In this document: positions 1 to 8,655 of the stretch, piece by piece
Layout of the letters: each line of letters opens with the position of its first letter
Position numbering within the stretch: the first letter of the stretch is position 1
Assembly (NCBI GenBank): GCA_934365195.1
Contig: CAKRNA010000004.1
Span: 104,777 to 168,776 of the forward strand
Source of the DNA: an uncultured Clostridia bacterium
Lineage (GTDB): Bacteria > Bacillota > Clostridia > Christensenellales > CAAEEZ01
Length of the DNA stretch: 64,000 bases
Reading direction: 5' to 3'
The notes under the pieces: generated by a model
The model's input: the letters and a program-made list of their open reading frames with translations, nothing else
Database searches by the model: none
What the model was told of the DNA's origin: nothing
Position numbers and translations under genes: made by a program

Positions 1-56
1 TAAAAAACTTAGTAAACGAGAAGTTTAACGTAGAAATAAATTTAGAGGGATAGAAA

Positions 57-551
57 ATGAATATCGTTTTGTTAGAACCGGAAATTCCACAAAATACAGG
101 CAACATTGCAAGGACTTGCGCTGTTACTAACACCACCTTGCACCTTATTAAGCCGCTTGGCTTTGATATCAGCGAAAAGGCTGTAAAAAGGGCGGGGCTT
201 GATTACTGGCAATACTTAGACCTAAGAGTGTACGAAAATATAGAGGAATTTTTTGAAAAGAACAAGGGCGGTAACTACTATTTTGCCACCACCAAAGGTC
301 AGCACAGGTATGACGACGTGAAGTACGAAAAAAACGACTACGTATTTTTTGGAAAGGAGACGAAAGGGCTACCCGAAACGCTCCTTCACGACAACTACGA
401 CAAGTGCATAAGAATACCGATGCTTAAAATCGTAAGAAGCCTAAACCTTGCCAACAGCGTGGCTATCGTTTTGTACGAGGCGCTAAGGCAAACGGGTTTT
501 GAAGGGCTTGAGGAGATAGGACACCTTACCCGGTTTCACGATTTTGACTGA
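57..551 (+). CDS. trmL: tRNA (cytidine(34)-2'-O)-methyltransferase
   Basis: 164-residue SPOUT-class methyltransferase of the TrmL/YibK type. It methylates the wobble-base ribose of certain leucine tRNAs in the cytoplasm, using S-adenosylmethionine. The start MNIVLLEPEIPQNTGNIART, a middle segment FFGKETKGLP and a final MLKIVRSLNLANSVAIVLYE are the three conserved blocks that form the knotted SAM pocket. The length is normal for a single-domain SPOUT enzyme. The ATG is preceded by GAGGGA at a good distance. It stands alone before the glycolytic operon and is not functionally tied to it. Identification is secure at family level; the exact tRNA target is inferred. Confidence 0.95.
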   Translation: MNIVLLEPEIPQNTGNIARTCAVTNTTLHLIKPLGFDISEKAVKRAGLDYWQYLDLRVYENIEEFFEKNKGGNYYFATTKGQHRYDDVKYEKNDYVFFGKETKGLPETLLHDNYDKCIRIPMLKIVRSLNLANSVAIVLYEALRQTGFEGLEEIGHLTRFHDFD

Positions 552-578
552 AAAGGGTAAGAAGTAGCAAATTATGTC

Positions 579-607
579 TTGATTTTTCTTGAATAGTTAA
601 GTATAAT
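579..607 (+). promoter_or_regulatory. Sigma-A promoter of the glycolytic operon
   Basis: TTGATT (579-584), 17-bp spacer, perfect TATAAT (602-607). It precedes pgk by about 55 bases and is the natural start for the pgk-tpiA-gpmI transcript. Confidence 0.75.
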
Positions 608-667
608 TATATAGTGTATGATGGAGTTTTTGAAAAAACTGACGAAATTTATATAAGGAGATATATT

Positions 668-1984
668 ATGAACAAAAAAACTGTAAGAGACGTTGACGTT
701 AAAGGTAAAAGATGCTTGGTACGTTGTGATTTTAACGTTCCTATGAAGGACGGCGTAATTACCGACGAGAACCGTATTAAAGGTGCGCTTCCTACCATTA
801 AATATCTAATGGAGCACGGCGCAAAAGTTATACTTTGCTCTCACATGGGCAAGCCTCATAACATTTTCGACGAGAAAGTCGTTTTAAACAAGAAAGAAAA
901 GAAGGTTGTAGAGGCTTTACCTGAAAGCGAGCAAGCAGCAGCAACCAAAGAGTTTATCGACAAGGCTCTTGTTAGCGATGCTAAGAAGTTGACTTTAAAA
1001 CCTGTTGCAGATAGATTAAATCAATTACTAGACAACAAAGTTACTTTTGCTACCGACGTAATCGGCAAAGACGCAGAGGAGAAAATTGCCGCTCTTAAAG
1101 AGGGTGAGTGCGTTCTACTTGAGAACTTGCGTTTCTATAACGGCGAGACCAAGAGAGACGAGGAATTCTGCAAAAAACTTGCTTCTTACTGTGATATATA
1201 CGTAAACGACGCATTCGGTACGGCTCATCGTTCGCACGCTTCTACCGCTGCTATCGTAGAGTACGGCTTTGTTAAAACTGCAGTTTGCGGTTTCTTAATC
1301 GAGAAAGAACTTACCGTTATGGCAGATAGCCTAGACCATCCTGTTCGTCCATTCGTTGCTATTCTTGGCGGCGCTAAGGTTGCAGATAAACTAAACGTTA
1401 TCAACAACTTGCTTGAAAAATGCGACACCTTGATTATCGGCGGCGGTATGGCTTACACTTTCATCGTAGCAAAAGGCGGAAAGGTTGGCACTTCACTTGT
1501 AGACGCCGAAAAGGTAGAGTACTGCAAGGATATGCTTCAAAAAGCAGAAAAACTTGGCAAGAAGATTTACTTACCGGTTGACACCGTAGTAGCATCTAAC
1601 TTCCCTGATCCTATCGACGCTCCTATCGAAACCGAAATCGTTGATTCTATGAATATTCCTGACGACAAGATGGGGCTTGATATCGGCACTAAGACCAGAG
1701 AGATATTTAAGGACGCTATCAAAAACGCAAAAACTGTTATTTGGAACGGACCTATGGGCGTATTTGAAAATCCAACTTTGGCAAAAGGTACTATCGCCGT
1801 TGCAGAGGCTATGGCTGAAACCGACGCTACCACTATTATCGGTGGCGGTGACTCGGCTGCCGCTGTTACAACCCTAGGATTTGCAGACAAAATGACGCAC
1901 ATTTCTACCGGTGGCGGTGCATCACTTGAACTATTCGAGGGTAAGGAACTTCCGGGTATCGCTTGCCTTAACGACAAAGAATAA
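668..1984 (+). CDS. pgk: Phosphoglycerate kinase
   Basis: 438-residue enzyme that transfers phosphate from 1,3-bisphosphoglycerate to ADP. The N-terminal block with RCDFNVP, the substrate segment LGGAKVADKL, the nucleotide loop GGGDSAAA and the C-terminal STGGGASLELFEGK are all present. An open frame extends back to 614, but AAGGAG lies just before the ATG at 668 and the mature sequence MNKKTVRDVDVKGKR starts there. It is about 30 residues longer than typical bacterial PGK (near 395-415) because of a lysine/glutamate-rich insertion around residues 60-95. First gene of an operon with tpiA and gpmI; no gap gene is in the window. Confidence 0.97.
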   Translation: MNKKTVRDVDVKGKRCLVRCDFNVPMKDGVITDENRIKGALPTIKYLMEHGAKVILCSHMGKPHNIFDEKVVLNKKEKKVVEALPESEQAAATKEFIDKALVSDAKKLTLKPVADRLNQLLDNKVTFATDVIGKDAEEKIAALKEGECVLLENLRFYNGETKRDEEFCKKLASYCDIYVNDAFGTAHRSHASTAAIVEYGFVKTAVCGFLIEKELTVMADSLDHPVRPFVAILGGAKVADKLNVINNLLEKCDTLIIGGGMAYTFIVAKGGKVGTSLVDAEKVEYCKDMLQKAEKLGKKIYLPVDTVVASNFPDPIDAPIETEIVDSMNIPDDKMGLDIGTKTREIFKDAIKNAKTVIWNGPMGVFENPTLAKGTIAVAEAMAETDATTIIGGGDSAAAVTTLGFADKMTHISTGGGASLELFEGKELPGIACLNDKE

Positions 1985-1991
1985 CAATTAA

Positions 1992-2023
1992 AGTTTAGCC
2001 AACCGATTTAGGTTGGTTAAACT
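1992..2023 (+). promoter_or_regulatory. Intercistronic hairpin between pgk and tpiA
   Basis: A 13-bp stem (AGTTTAGCCAACC paired with GGTTGGTTAAACT, one G-T pair) with a 6-base loop sits between pgk and tpiA. It lacks a T-tract, so it is more likely an mRNA processing or 3'-stabilising hairpin than a terminator. Confidence 0.5.
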
Positions 2024-2058
2024 AATATTTACATTAAAATTTTTAGCGAGGTATAAAT

Positions 2059-2808
2059 ATGAGAAAACCTATTATTGCAGGAAACTGGAAAATGAACAAT
2101 AACGTTGCTGAAACTGAGAAATTAGTTACCGCACTTATCCCTATGGTAAAAGACGCTGAATGCGACGTAGTTATTTGCGTACCTTTTACTTCTATTGCCA
2201 AGGCAGTTGAACTTACCAAAGGCACGAACATTAAAGTTGGCGCTGAGAACGTTCATTGGGCAAAGAGCGGTGCTTTCACAGGTGAAATTAGCGCAGATAT
2301 GCTAGTTGAATTAGGCACGGAGTACGTTGTTATCGGTCACAGCGAAAGAAGACAATACTTTGGCGAAACCGACCAAACCGTTAATATGAGAATGAAAGCA
2401 GCACTTCAACAAGGTTTGAAACCAATCGTTTGCGTTGGCGAAACCTTAGAGGAGAGAGAAAGTGGCAAAACCGAGGAAGTTGTTGTTCGTCAAACCGTTG
2501 AGGCATTTAAGGATATTGACGAGAACGAATTAAAGAATATCGTAATCGCTTACGAGCCGGTTTGGGCTATCGGTACAGGTAGAACCGCTACCAGCGAACA
2601 AGCAAACGATACCATTAAGATTATAAGAAACGCTATGGCTAAATTGTACGGCGACAAAAACGCAGAGGACGTTGTTCGTATTCAATACGGCGGAAGTATG
2701 AATCCTTCTAACGTAAAAGAACTTATGGCTATGCCTGAAATCGACGGCGGTCTAATCGGCGGTGCATCTCTTGACGCTGCTAAATTTACCCAAGTAGTTA
2801 AATACTAA
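2059..2808 (+). CDS. tpiA: Triose-phosphate isomerase
   Basis: 249-residue TIM barrel that interconverts dihydroxyacetone phosphate and glyceraldehyde 3-phosphate. GNWKMN carries the catalytic Lys, IGHSERR the catalytic His, YEPVWAIGTG the catalytic Glu and flexible loop 6, and QYGGSM the phosphate-binding loop. Length is typical. GCGAGG precedes the ATG. It lies 74 bases after pgk and 10 bases before gpmI, in the usual clostridial glycolytic order. Confidence 0.97.
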   Translation: MRKPIIAGNWKMNNNVAETEKLVTALIPMVKDAECDVVICVPFTSIAKAVELTKGTNIKVGAENVHWAKSGAFTGEISADMLVELGTEYVVIGHSERRQYFGETDQTVNMRMKAALQQGLKPIVCVGETLEERESGKTEEVVVRQTVEAFKDIDENELKNIVIAYEPVWAIGTGRTATSEQANDTIKIIRNAMAKLYGDKNAEDVVRIQYGGSMNPSNVKELMAMPEIDGGLIGGASLDAAKFTQVVKY

Positions 2809-2818
2809 TAGGAGAAAT

Positions 2819-4348
2819 ATGTCTAAATTTTACGGTCTAATAATCCTAGACGGATTTGGAATTGACAAAGAAAGCAGTCGTAACGCAATATCGCTTGCAG
2901 GCATTCCTTACATTAAGTCTTTAATCGAGAAATACCCTGCAACCAAGATAGGCGCTAGTGGTCTTGACGTTGGTCTTCCTGACGGACAAATGGGCAACAG
3001 CGAGGTAGGTCACTTAAATATCGGCGCAGGTAGGATTGTGTATCAAGAACTAACCAGAATAACCAAGTCTATTTCTGACGGCGACTTCTTTAAAAATAGC
3101 GCATTTTTAGGCGCAATCAAAAACGCAAAAGAAAACGGCAAAAAAGTACACCTTATGGGCTTAGTTTCCGATGGCGGAGTACATAGCCATATCGAGCACT
3201 TGTTTGCGCTTATCAAACTTTGCAAGGAGCAAGGCGTAGAGGCTTACGTACATTGTTTCCTTGACGGAAGGGACGTGCCACCAACCAGCGGTAAGGACTT
3301 TGTAAAGCAACTTTACGACTACACTAAGGAGATTGACCACGGCAAAATCGCAACCGTTTGCGGTAGATTTTACGCTATGGACAGGGATAACCGTTGGGAA
3401 AGAGTGGTTAGGGCTTACGATATGCTTACTCTTGGCGAGGGCAAATTTACAGAGTGTCCTGTTAAAGCCGTGGAGGAGAGTTACGAGGTCGGCGTTACCG
3501 ACGAATTTGTAGAGCCTATCGTGGTAGTAAACGACGGAAAACCCGTTGCTACCGTTGATAAGGGCGACAGCGTTATCTTCTTCAACTTCCGTCCTGATAG
3601 GGCTAGGGAGTTGACTAGGGCGTTCACCGTAGAGGATTTTAACGGCTTTGAAAGAAAGACCGGATACCTTGGCTTAACCTACGTATCTATGACTCGTTAC
3701 GACGCAACGTTTAACAACCTGACTATTGCATATCCGCCAACTTCACTTACAAACACTTTGGGCGAATATCTATCTTCTATCGGCAAAACGCAACTTAGAA
3801 TTGCCGAGACCGAAAAGTACGCACACGTTACCTTCTTCTTTAACGGCGGCGTTGAAACCCCGAATAAGAACGAGGACAGAATACTTGTGCCTTCTCCAAA
3901 GGTGCTTACTTACGACTTAAAGCCTGAAATGAGCGCTTACGAAGTGGCTGAAAAGGCTGTGGAGGCAATTAAATCCGGCAAGTACGACGTTATGATTCTT
4001 AACTTTGCAAACTGCGATATGGTTGGTCACACAGGCGTGTTAGAGGCAGCCGTTAAGGCTGTAAAGGCTGTGGACGAGTGCGTTAAACAAGTTGTGGAGG
4101 CAATTAAATCCGTTGGCGGAGAGGCAATTATCACCGCTGACCACGGAAACGCAGACAAAATGCTTGAAGACGATATGGTAGAGCCATTCACCGCTCACAC
4201 CACTAATCCCGTGCCGTTTATCGTTGTTAGCGACAGGGTAAAAGCACTAAAAGAGGGCGGAAAACTTTGCGACGTTGCACCTACTTTGCTTGACTTAATG
4301 GGCGAGAAAAAACCAAGCGAAATGACGGGTGAAAGCCTACTAAAATAG
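2819..4348 (+). CDS. gpmI: 2,3-bisphosphoglycerate-independent phosphoglycerate mutase
   Basis: 509-residue Mn-dependent mutase of the alkaline phosphatase superfamily; it converts 3-phosphoglycerate to 2-phosphoglycerate. LIILDGFG gives the first metal-binding Asp, GQMGNSEVGH the phosphoserine nucleophile, and TADHGNAD plus the late AHTTNPVPF the remaining metal ligands. The length matches the family (about 510). AGGAGA precedes the ATG. It is the last gene of the operon and is followed by a strong terminator. Confidence 0.97.
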   Translation: MSKFYGLIILDGFGIDKESSRNAISLAGIPYIKSLIEKYPATKIGASGLDVGLPDGQMGNSEVGHLNIGAGRIVYQELTRITKSISDGDFFKNSAFLGAIKNAKENGKKVHLMGLVSDGGVHSHIEHLFALIKLCKEQGVEAYVHCFLDGRDVPPTSGKDFVKQLYDYTKEIDHGKIATVCGRFYAMDRDNRWERVVRAYDMLTLGEGKFTECPVKAVEESYEVGVTDEFVEPIVVVNDGKPVATVDKGDSVIFFNFRPDRARELTRAFTVEDFNGFERKTGYLGLTYVSMTRYDATFNNLTIAYPPTSLTNTLGEYLSSIGKTQLRIAETEKYAHVTFFFNGGVETPNKNEDRILVPSPKVLTYDLKPEMSAYEVAEKAVEAIKSGKYDVMILNFANCDMVGHTGVLEAAVKAVKAVDECVKQVVEAIKSVGGEAIITADHGNADKMLEDDMVEPFTAHTTNPVPFIVVSDRVKALKEGGKLCDVAPTLLDLMGEKKPSEMTGESLLK

Positions 4349-4377
4349 TAATAATTAAATTATGCTAATTAAAAACG

Positions 4378-4408
4378 AATACCTACCAAAATGGTAGGTA
4401 TTTTTTTG
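4378..4408 (+). terminator. Rho-independent terminator of the glycolytic operon
   Basis: Stem AATACCTACC / GGTAGGTATT with a 5-base loop, followed by a run of T. Confidence 0.9.
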
Positions 4409-4440
4409 TCGATTTTATGCATGAAATTTATAATATTCTC

Positions 4441-4468
4441 TTGAATATATTTTTTATTATGCTATAAT
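4441..4468 (+). promoter_or_regulatory. Sigma-A promoter of the cysteine desulfidase operon
   Basis: TTGAAT (4441-4446), 16-bp spacer, TATAAT (4463-4468), about 35 bases before the gene. Confidence 0.7.
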
Positions 4469-4503
4469 GCAATATGTGTGAAATAAAATTAAGGAGAACG
4501 ATT

Positions 4504-5757
4504 ATGGAACTTTATGATCGCTTTGTAGCAAGGTTACATCAAGAGTTGATTCCTGCCCTAGGCTGTACCGAGCCTATAGCAATCGCACTTGCCTCGGCAA
4601 AAGTTGCGGATGTTATGGGCGCTAATATTGACAGGGTTAGAATCAAAGTAAGTGGCAACATCTTAAAAAACGTTAAAAGCGTTTTAGTACCTAACACAAA
4701 CGGAATGCGTGGTGTAGACGCAGCGTGCGTAGTAGGTTTGGTAGGAGGAAAAAGTGAACTAGGACTAGAAGTTTTAGAACAACTTACTCCGGAACAACTT
4801 GAAAAAGCAAAAGCACTACTTGAAACGGATTTTTGCACCGTTTCACACATGGATACCGACGAGCCTTTGCACATTATCGTAGAGGGTGACAGCGGTAACG
4901 ACACGGTAGTAGTCGAATTAAAGGGCGGACATACCGATATCGTAAAGATTACCAAGAATGGCGAGGTTTTGTTTGAAAAACCGGCGGTAATCAAAGAGAT
5001 TTGCGAGTTAGACTGCAAAATGCAGGACGTGTACGACTTCGCAAATACTGTAAAAATGGAAGATATCGCACCACTAATCAGACAAGCAATCAAGAACAAC
5101 TCGGCAATCGCCGATGAAGGTCTTAGTAGCGAATGGGGGCAACAAATTGGTAGAACCCTAATTAAAACTTACGGTGGTGACGTAAATATAAAAGCAAGAG
5201 CGTTAGCGGCAGCAGGCTCTGACGCAAGAATGAGCGGTTGCTCACTACCCGTTACCATAAACTCCGGTAGCGGTAACCAAGGCTTAACTATCACTATGCC
5301 TATCGTAGTGTTTGCAGACGCATTAAAGGTGGACGAGGAAACGAAAATACGTGCGCTTGTACTTGCAAATCTAGTAGCAATTTATATCAAAAAGGATATG
5401 GGCAAACTTTCGGCATTCTGCGGAGCGGTTTCTGCTAGTTGCGGTGCAGGTGCAGGTATCGCTTACTTACACGGCTTATCTTACGAGCAAATCTGCATGA
5501 CCATTAAAAACACGCTAGGCAACGTATCGGGCCTTGTTTGTGACGGTGCAAAAGGTTCTTGCGCTGCTAAAATTGCGTCTTGCGTAGACGCTTGTATCTT
5601 AGGCTTTAATATGGCAAAGGATAACATTTGCTTTAAGGCAGGCGACGGTATTATCCGCGAAGATATAGACGAAACAATCAAAGGTATTGCAAATATAGGA
5701 AAAAATGCTATGCGCCAAACGGACGTAGCAATATTAGATATTATGTTACAAAAATAA
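4504..5757 (+). CDS. cyuA: L-cysteine desulfidase family protein (CyuA/YhaM, UPF0597)
   Basis: 417 residues, matching the CyuA/YhaM family (COG3681), which resembles the alpha subunit of Fe-S serine dehydratases. These enzymes break L-cysteine into pyruvate, ammonia and sulfide with a [4Fe-4S] cluster. Visible signatures are the N-terminal PALGCTEPIA, a central MSGCSLPVTINSGSGNQG and the late CDGAKGSC; the cysteines in these are the likely cluster ligands. An in-frame ATG at 4474 lies between promoter and SD and is unlikely; AAGGAG at 4491-4496 points to the ATG at 4504. It shares an operon with the next gene (16-base gap), which may feed it cysteine. Substrate could be serine or cysteine; cysteine is favoured by family and by the neighbour. 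Confidence 0.88.
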   Translation: MELYDRFVARLHQELIPALGCTEPIAIALASAKVADVMGANIDRVRIKVSGNILKNVKSVLVPNTNGMRGVDAACVVGLVGGKSELGLEVLEQLTPEQLEKAKALLETDFCTVSHMDTDEPLHIIVEGDSGNDTVVVELKGGHTDIVKITKNGEVLFEKPAVIKEICELDCKMQDVYDFANTVKMEDIAPLIRQAIKNNSAIADEGLSSEWGQQIGRTLIKTYGGDVNIKARALAAAGSDARMSGCSLPVTINSGSGNQGLTITMPIVVFADALKVDEETKIRALVLANLVAIYIKKDMGKLSAFCGAVSASCGAGAGIAYLHGLSYEQICMTIKNTLGNVSGLVCDGAKGSCAAKIASCVDACILGFNMAKDNICFKAGDGIIREDIDETIKGIANIGKNAMRQTDVAILDIMLQK

Positions 5758-5773
5758 AAGGAGAAAAAGGATT

Positions 5774-6313
5774 ATGTCAAAAATCGTAAACGAACCAAAA
5801 ATTAAAATCGGTTTGATTCAAGAAATCAGAGGTCAATTAGAGCAAAGAGCAATTTGGCTAGCATTGTTGTCTAGAGAGGCAAAACAAAAGGGATTAGATC
5901 ACGCTGAATTCGGCGACGGTTCTATCTTTGCTTGTGGTTGCATGCAAGGTAAACAACTTAGCGAGGGTACTCACGACCTAAGAAACTTAAAGAAAAACTT
6001 GTTCACCCGTGGCGCAAGAATGATTTTCGAAATGAAATTAGTAGAGAGCACCGAGGACAAACTATCTTTGGACTTCCACTATTGCCCACTTGTTAAAGGC
6101 TGGCAAAAACTTGGTTGTTCTGACGAGGAAATCGCAAGGCTTTGCGACGTTGCTATGATGGGCGACCGTGGTATCGGTAAGCAATTTGGCGCACACTTAA
6201 ATCTTGAAAAGACCATTGCTAAGGGAGACGACATTTGTCAATTACGTTACGTAAGAGACGATATCGAGCCGGATCCTGCACCTATCACTTTAAGTGAAAC
6301 TATGGATTTCTAA
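5774..6313 (+). CDS. L-2-amino-thiazoline-4-carboxylic acid hydrolase family protein
   Basis: 179 residues resembling the ATC-hydrolase family (Pfam 14196). In Pseudomonas this enzyme opens the thiazoline ring of ATC on the way to L-cysteine. The family-like tail motifs FHYCPLVKGWQKLGCSDEE, MMGDRG and TIAKGDDICQLRY are clear, with conserved Cys residues in the first. It follows the cysteine desulfidase by 16 bases and its own GGAG, and a strong terminator closes the operon. The pairing fits a route thiazoline to cysteine to sulfide plus pyruvate, but that pathway is an inference; most members of this family in gut Firmicutes have no tested substrate. Confidence 0.85.
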   Translation: MSKIVNEPKIKIGLIQEIRGQLEQRAIWLALLSREAKQKGLDHAEFGDGSIFACGCMQGKQLSEGTHDLRNLKKNLFTRGARMIFEMKLVESTEDKLSLDFHYCPLVKGWQKLGCSDEEIARLCDVAMMGDRGIGKQFGAHLNLEKTIAKGDDICQLRYVRDDIEPDPAPITLSETMDF

Positions 6314-6328
6314 GATAACTAAAAAGAA

Positions 6329-6357
6329 AAAGAAGTCTTCGGACTTCTTTTTTTTTA
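6329..6357 (+). terminator. Rho-independent terminator after the cysteine operon
   Basis: Stem AAAGAAGTC-TTCG-GACTTCTTT closed by a UUCG-type tetraloop, followed by T8. Confidence 0.93.
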
Positions 6358-6537
6358 TCATTATATGCCGCCAACTGCGATATGGGAGTGGCGTTGAAAA
6401 CGATGGAGGGTTGTAATAATTATATGTTATTTACGATTTTACAATTTACTGATTGATTTTTGATGTATTGCAATTTATTAAATTATTACAATATTTATTA
6501 TAATAAATCATATATATATATATATTGAAATATTAAC

Positions 6538-7275
6538 CTAGTTAAGCGATAGATTGTTTGCGTGGTTATCGAAGTAGTACAGCGGGGCAAGGTTGTCTAT
6601 GCCGTCTTGCACAAGGTTTATCATTTGCGTTCTGCTTTCGGTAGGGTCTTTTTGCTTTATTGCCTCTATCAGTTTGTCGATAATAATTAGCGAATTGTCA
6701 AACGGGTAGTTGCGGTACAAAATCGCCGTCATTTTGATTGCAACGTTTTTAAAAGCGTTGTGAACCAAGGAATAAATGGTATTTTTGGTTGCGAAAAACA
6801 CAGCGTGGTGTAGGGCGAATATCAGTTTAGAAAATTCCTCCACGTCGGTTTCTTTTTGTAGTTTTCGTTGTATCTCCTCAATCTCTTTAATATCCTCGTC
6901 GGTGCGGTTTAGTGCGGCAAGATAAGCCCCTTCGCCTTCGTTTATCACCCTGAAATGCATAAGAGAATAGAAGGTTTTTTTGTCCAGCGTTCCGCCGTTG
7001 TAGTTTATAACCGACAAAAGAATATCCGTGCTGCCATTTTTGATATAATCGCCAACCACGGTGCTTTTTCTTGCGTTTATCTCCACAAAACCTTTTTGTT
7101 TCAGTTCGTTTAAGCCAAGATTTACTATCGACCTACTTATCTTCATTTGGTCGGCAAGTTCACGCTCGGTGGGTAGTTTGTCGCCGATTTTAAGTTCGCC
7201 CGAAAGTATCATATTTTCAATAGTTTGCACAAAAAGTTCCTTCATAGAAGGCGCTACGATTTCCTTGAATTTCAT
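6538..7275 (-). CDS. GntR-family (FadR-like) transcriptional regulator
   Basis: 245 residues. Residues 10-75 form the GntR winged helix (GDKLPTERELADQMKISRS is typical), followed by an all-helical FCD-like ligand domain. CTCCT on the plus strand gives the SD. It is transcribed away from the membrane-protein gene at 7467, and both promoters carry a TGGT-ACCA operator near their start sites, so it very likely represses itself and that gene. The effector is not evident; FadR-type regulators respond to small organic acids or sugar acids. The 224-base stretch before its 3' end contains only the upstream terminator and AT-rich DNA. Confidence 0.9.
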   Translation of the reverse strand: MKFKEIVAPSMKELFVQTIENMILSGELKIGDKLPTERELADQMKISRSIVNLGLNELKQKGFVEINARKSTVVGDYIKNGSTDILLSVINYNGGTLDKKTFYSLMHFRVINEGEGAYLAALNRTDEDIKEIEEIQRKLQKETDVEEFSKLIFALHHAVFFATKNTIYSLVHNAFKNVAIKMTAILYRNYPFDNSLIIIDKLIEAIKQKDPTESRTQMINLVQDGIDNLAPLYYFDNHANNLSLN

Positions 7276-7291
7276 ATTTACTCCTTTGCTT

Positions 7292-7345
7292 TGGTTTAAC
7301 CATAGACCACAGCAGTATTATAATGAATTTTTGCAAGAAAATCAA
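7292..7345 (-). promoter_or_regulatory. GntR gene promoter with operator A
   Basis: On the minus strand TTGATT (7345-7340), 17-bp spacer, TATAAT (7322-7317). The operator TGGTTTAACCA (7292-7302) lies about 8-18 bases past the start site, a position that fits autorepression. Confidence 0.7.
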
Positions 7346-7399
7346 CAAAATAGGGTATAAATTGTTAAATTTTGGGCAATATCCCCCCTAGAGGATATT

Positions 7400-7451
7400 G
7401 TTTTAACAAAAATAATATGTTATAATTTTATCAAAGGTTTATGGTTAACCA
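7400..7451 (+). promoter_or_regulatory. Promoter of the membrane-protein gene with operator B
   Basis: TTGTTT (7400-7405), 17-bp spacer, TATAAT (7423-7428). The perfect palindrome TGGTTAACCA (7442-7451) starts about 8 bases past the expected start site and overlaps the leader. An imperfect repeat ATATCC (7381-7386) / GGATAT (7395-7400) sits at the -35. Confidence 0.7.
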
Positions 7452-7466
7452 AAGGAGATTAAGATT

Positions 7467-8318
7467 ATGTTGGAAACACAATTCCCTGCAAGACCTAAAA
7501 CTGAAGTTTTTGCAAAGTGGCTAATGTTCACTTGCTGCATACTATTTTTGGGCTTTATGTCTGCTTACTATCCTGTAGAAGCAAACATTCCATTCATAGT
7601 AATTCCTTCTATTTTAGTTCTTTTGTTTGCAAAACCGGTATTTTTCGAAAAATTGAAACTTACCACGCTATTAACAATGCGTATTGTTATCGTATTTGCT
7701 GCATTCTTTGTAAATATGAGGCAAATCTACGTAGATATCATTCTACTTATGTTGATTATCAACATTTTAGAGGCTACGTTTACTGACTTATTAAAACACA
7801 AGAAGTACTTCAATGCTATCTCTGGCTTTATGCTAGCAGCAGGTGTTGTTGGTTTAAGAGGTATGTGGCCGGGTGATACAGGCTTTGGATACTACCTAGT
7901 TTACGGCGCTAACCAAGCAGCAACCATTTGCTACGTTATCGGCTACACCATTTGGAACTGGATTTTCGTTACCGACGAGTTCAGCCCTGCAGTATCTTTG
8001 ATGCACGTTGGTTTCTTAGGTGCTCCTATCTTAGGCTGCCTAGTATCAATGGCATTTGGCAACGCTGCAAACCCAATGGGAATGTGGTTATTACTTCGTG
8101 CTAACACCTTGGCTATCGGCGGTTGGCTACAAATCGCTTGCAAAGGCTGGTTTGAAAGAGAATTCTACGACGAGAAGTTTGCAAAATTCATCGACTTCAC
8201 CCACAAGAACTCAGTACAATTCGTGCTTATGCTTGTAAACGTAGGATTGATGATTGCAGTTATCGTAATCGCTGCAACCACCCCTGGCTTTATCGGTTCA
8301 CCTGCATTTGAAAGATAA
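7467..8318 (+). CDS. Polytopic membrane protein of unknown function
   Basis: 283 residues with about 6-7 hydrophobic helices (roughly 20-38, 45-60, 68-82, 86-105, 115-130, 150-175, 180-235, 250-272). A conserved-looking glycine-rich part, residues 125-200, has GLRGMWPGDTGFGYYLVYG and NWIFVTDEFSPAVSL. I do not recognise the family. Its own promoter carries a GntR operator and the divergent regulator probably controls it, so it may be a small-molecule transporter or permease-like protein for that regulator's effector. It is followed by a terminator as a single-gene unit. AAAGGAG precedes the ATG. Confidence 0.8.
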   Translation: MLETQFPARPKTEVFAKWLMFTCCILFLGFMSAYYPVEANIPFIVIPSILVLLFAKPVFFEKLKLTTLLTMRIVIVFAAFFVNMRQIYVDIILLMLIINILEATFTDLLKHKKYFNAISGFMLAAGVVGLRGMWPGDTGFGYYLVYGANQAATICYVIGYTIWNWIFVTDEFSPAVSLMHVGFLGAPILGCLVSMAFGNAANPMGMWLLLRANTLAIGGWLQIACKGWFEREFYDEKFAKFIDFTHKNSVQFVLMLVNVGLMIAVIVIAATTPGFIGSPAFER

Positions 8319-8332
8319 TAATTAAAAACAAG

Positions 8333-8358
8333 AAAACGGCGAGATATTCTCGTCGTTT
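8333..8358 (+). terminator. Rho-independent terminator
   Basis: Stem built from AAAACGGCGAGA and TCTCGTCGTTTT, then T-run. Downstream, 8360-8590 is AT-rich; it contains only a 5-codon start-stop frame (ATG at 8575, SD GGGGAG) that is not clearly a gene. Confidence 0.85.
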
Positions 8359-8597
8359 TTTTGTTAGAAAAAATTAAAGGTTGCATTTGTATATATAGTA
8401 GGGCAGTAAATTATTTTTGTTTGCGATTTTTCTAATAAAACGTGCACGAAAATTGTTTTAATGCATAGGATAAGGTATTATAATTAACTTGCTTATTCAC
8501 ATACTATACTTAGGTTGAAATATCGTATAATATCCTAAATGTGTTGATTTTTGCATTTTAAACGGGGAGTGAATATGTTTGGAAGGATATAAAAACG

Positions 8598-8627
8598 TTG
8601 ACAAAATATTTTACTAGGTGATAGAAT
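8598..8627 (+). promoter_or_regulatory. Sigma-A promoter
   Basis: TTGACA (8598-8603), 18-bp spacer, TAGAAT (8622-8627), about 30 bases before the DUF308-like gene. Confidence 0.65.
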
Positions 8628-8655
8628 ACAAAAAAAGAGAAAAAAGGTGATAAAA

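Noticed and set aside
1225..1977. Two long minus-strand frames inside pgk
   Set aside because: They mirror the third-codon-position pattern of pgk, have no SD and no recognisable protein features.
4539..5099. 186-codon minus-strand frame inside the cysteine desulfidase gene
   Set aside because: Shadow frame over a clear gene; hydrophobic Ser-rich translation typical of antisense reading.
8575..8592. Five-codon frame MFGRI with an SD-like GGGGAG
   Set aside because: Too short to support; lies upstream of the promoter of the DUF308-like gene.
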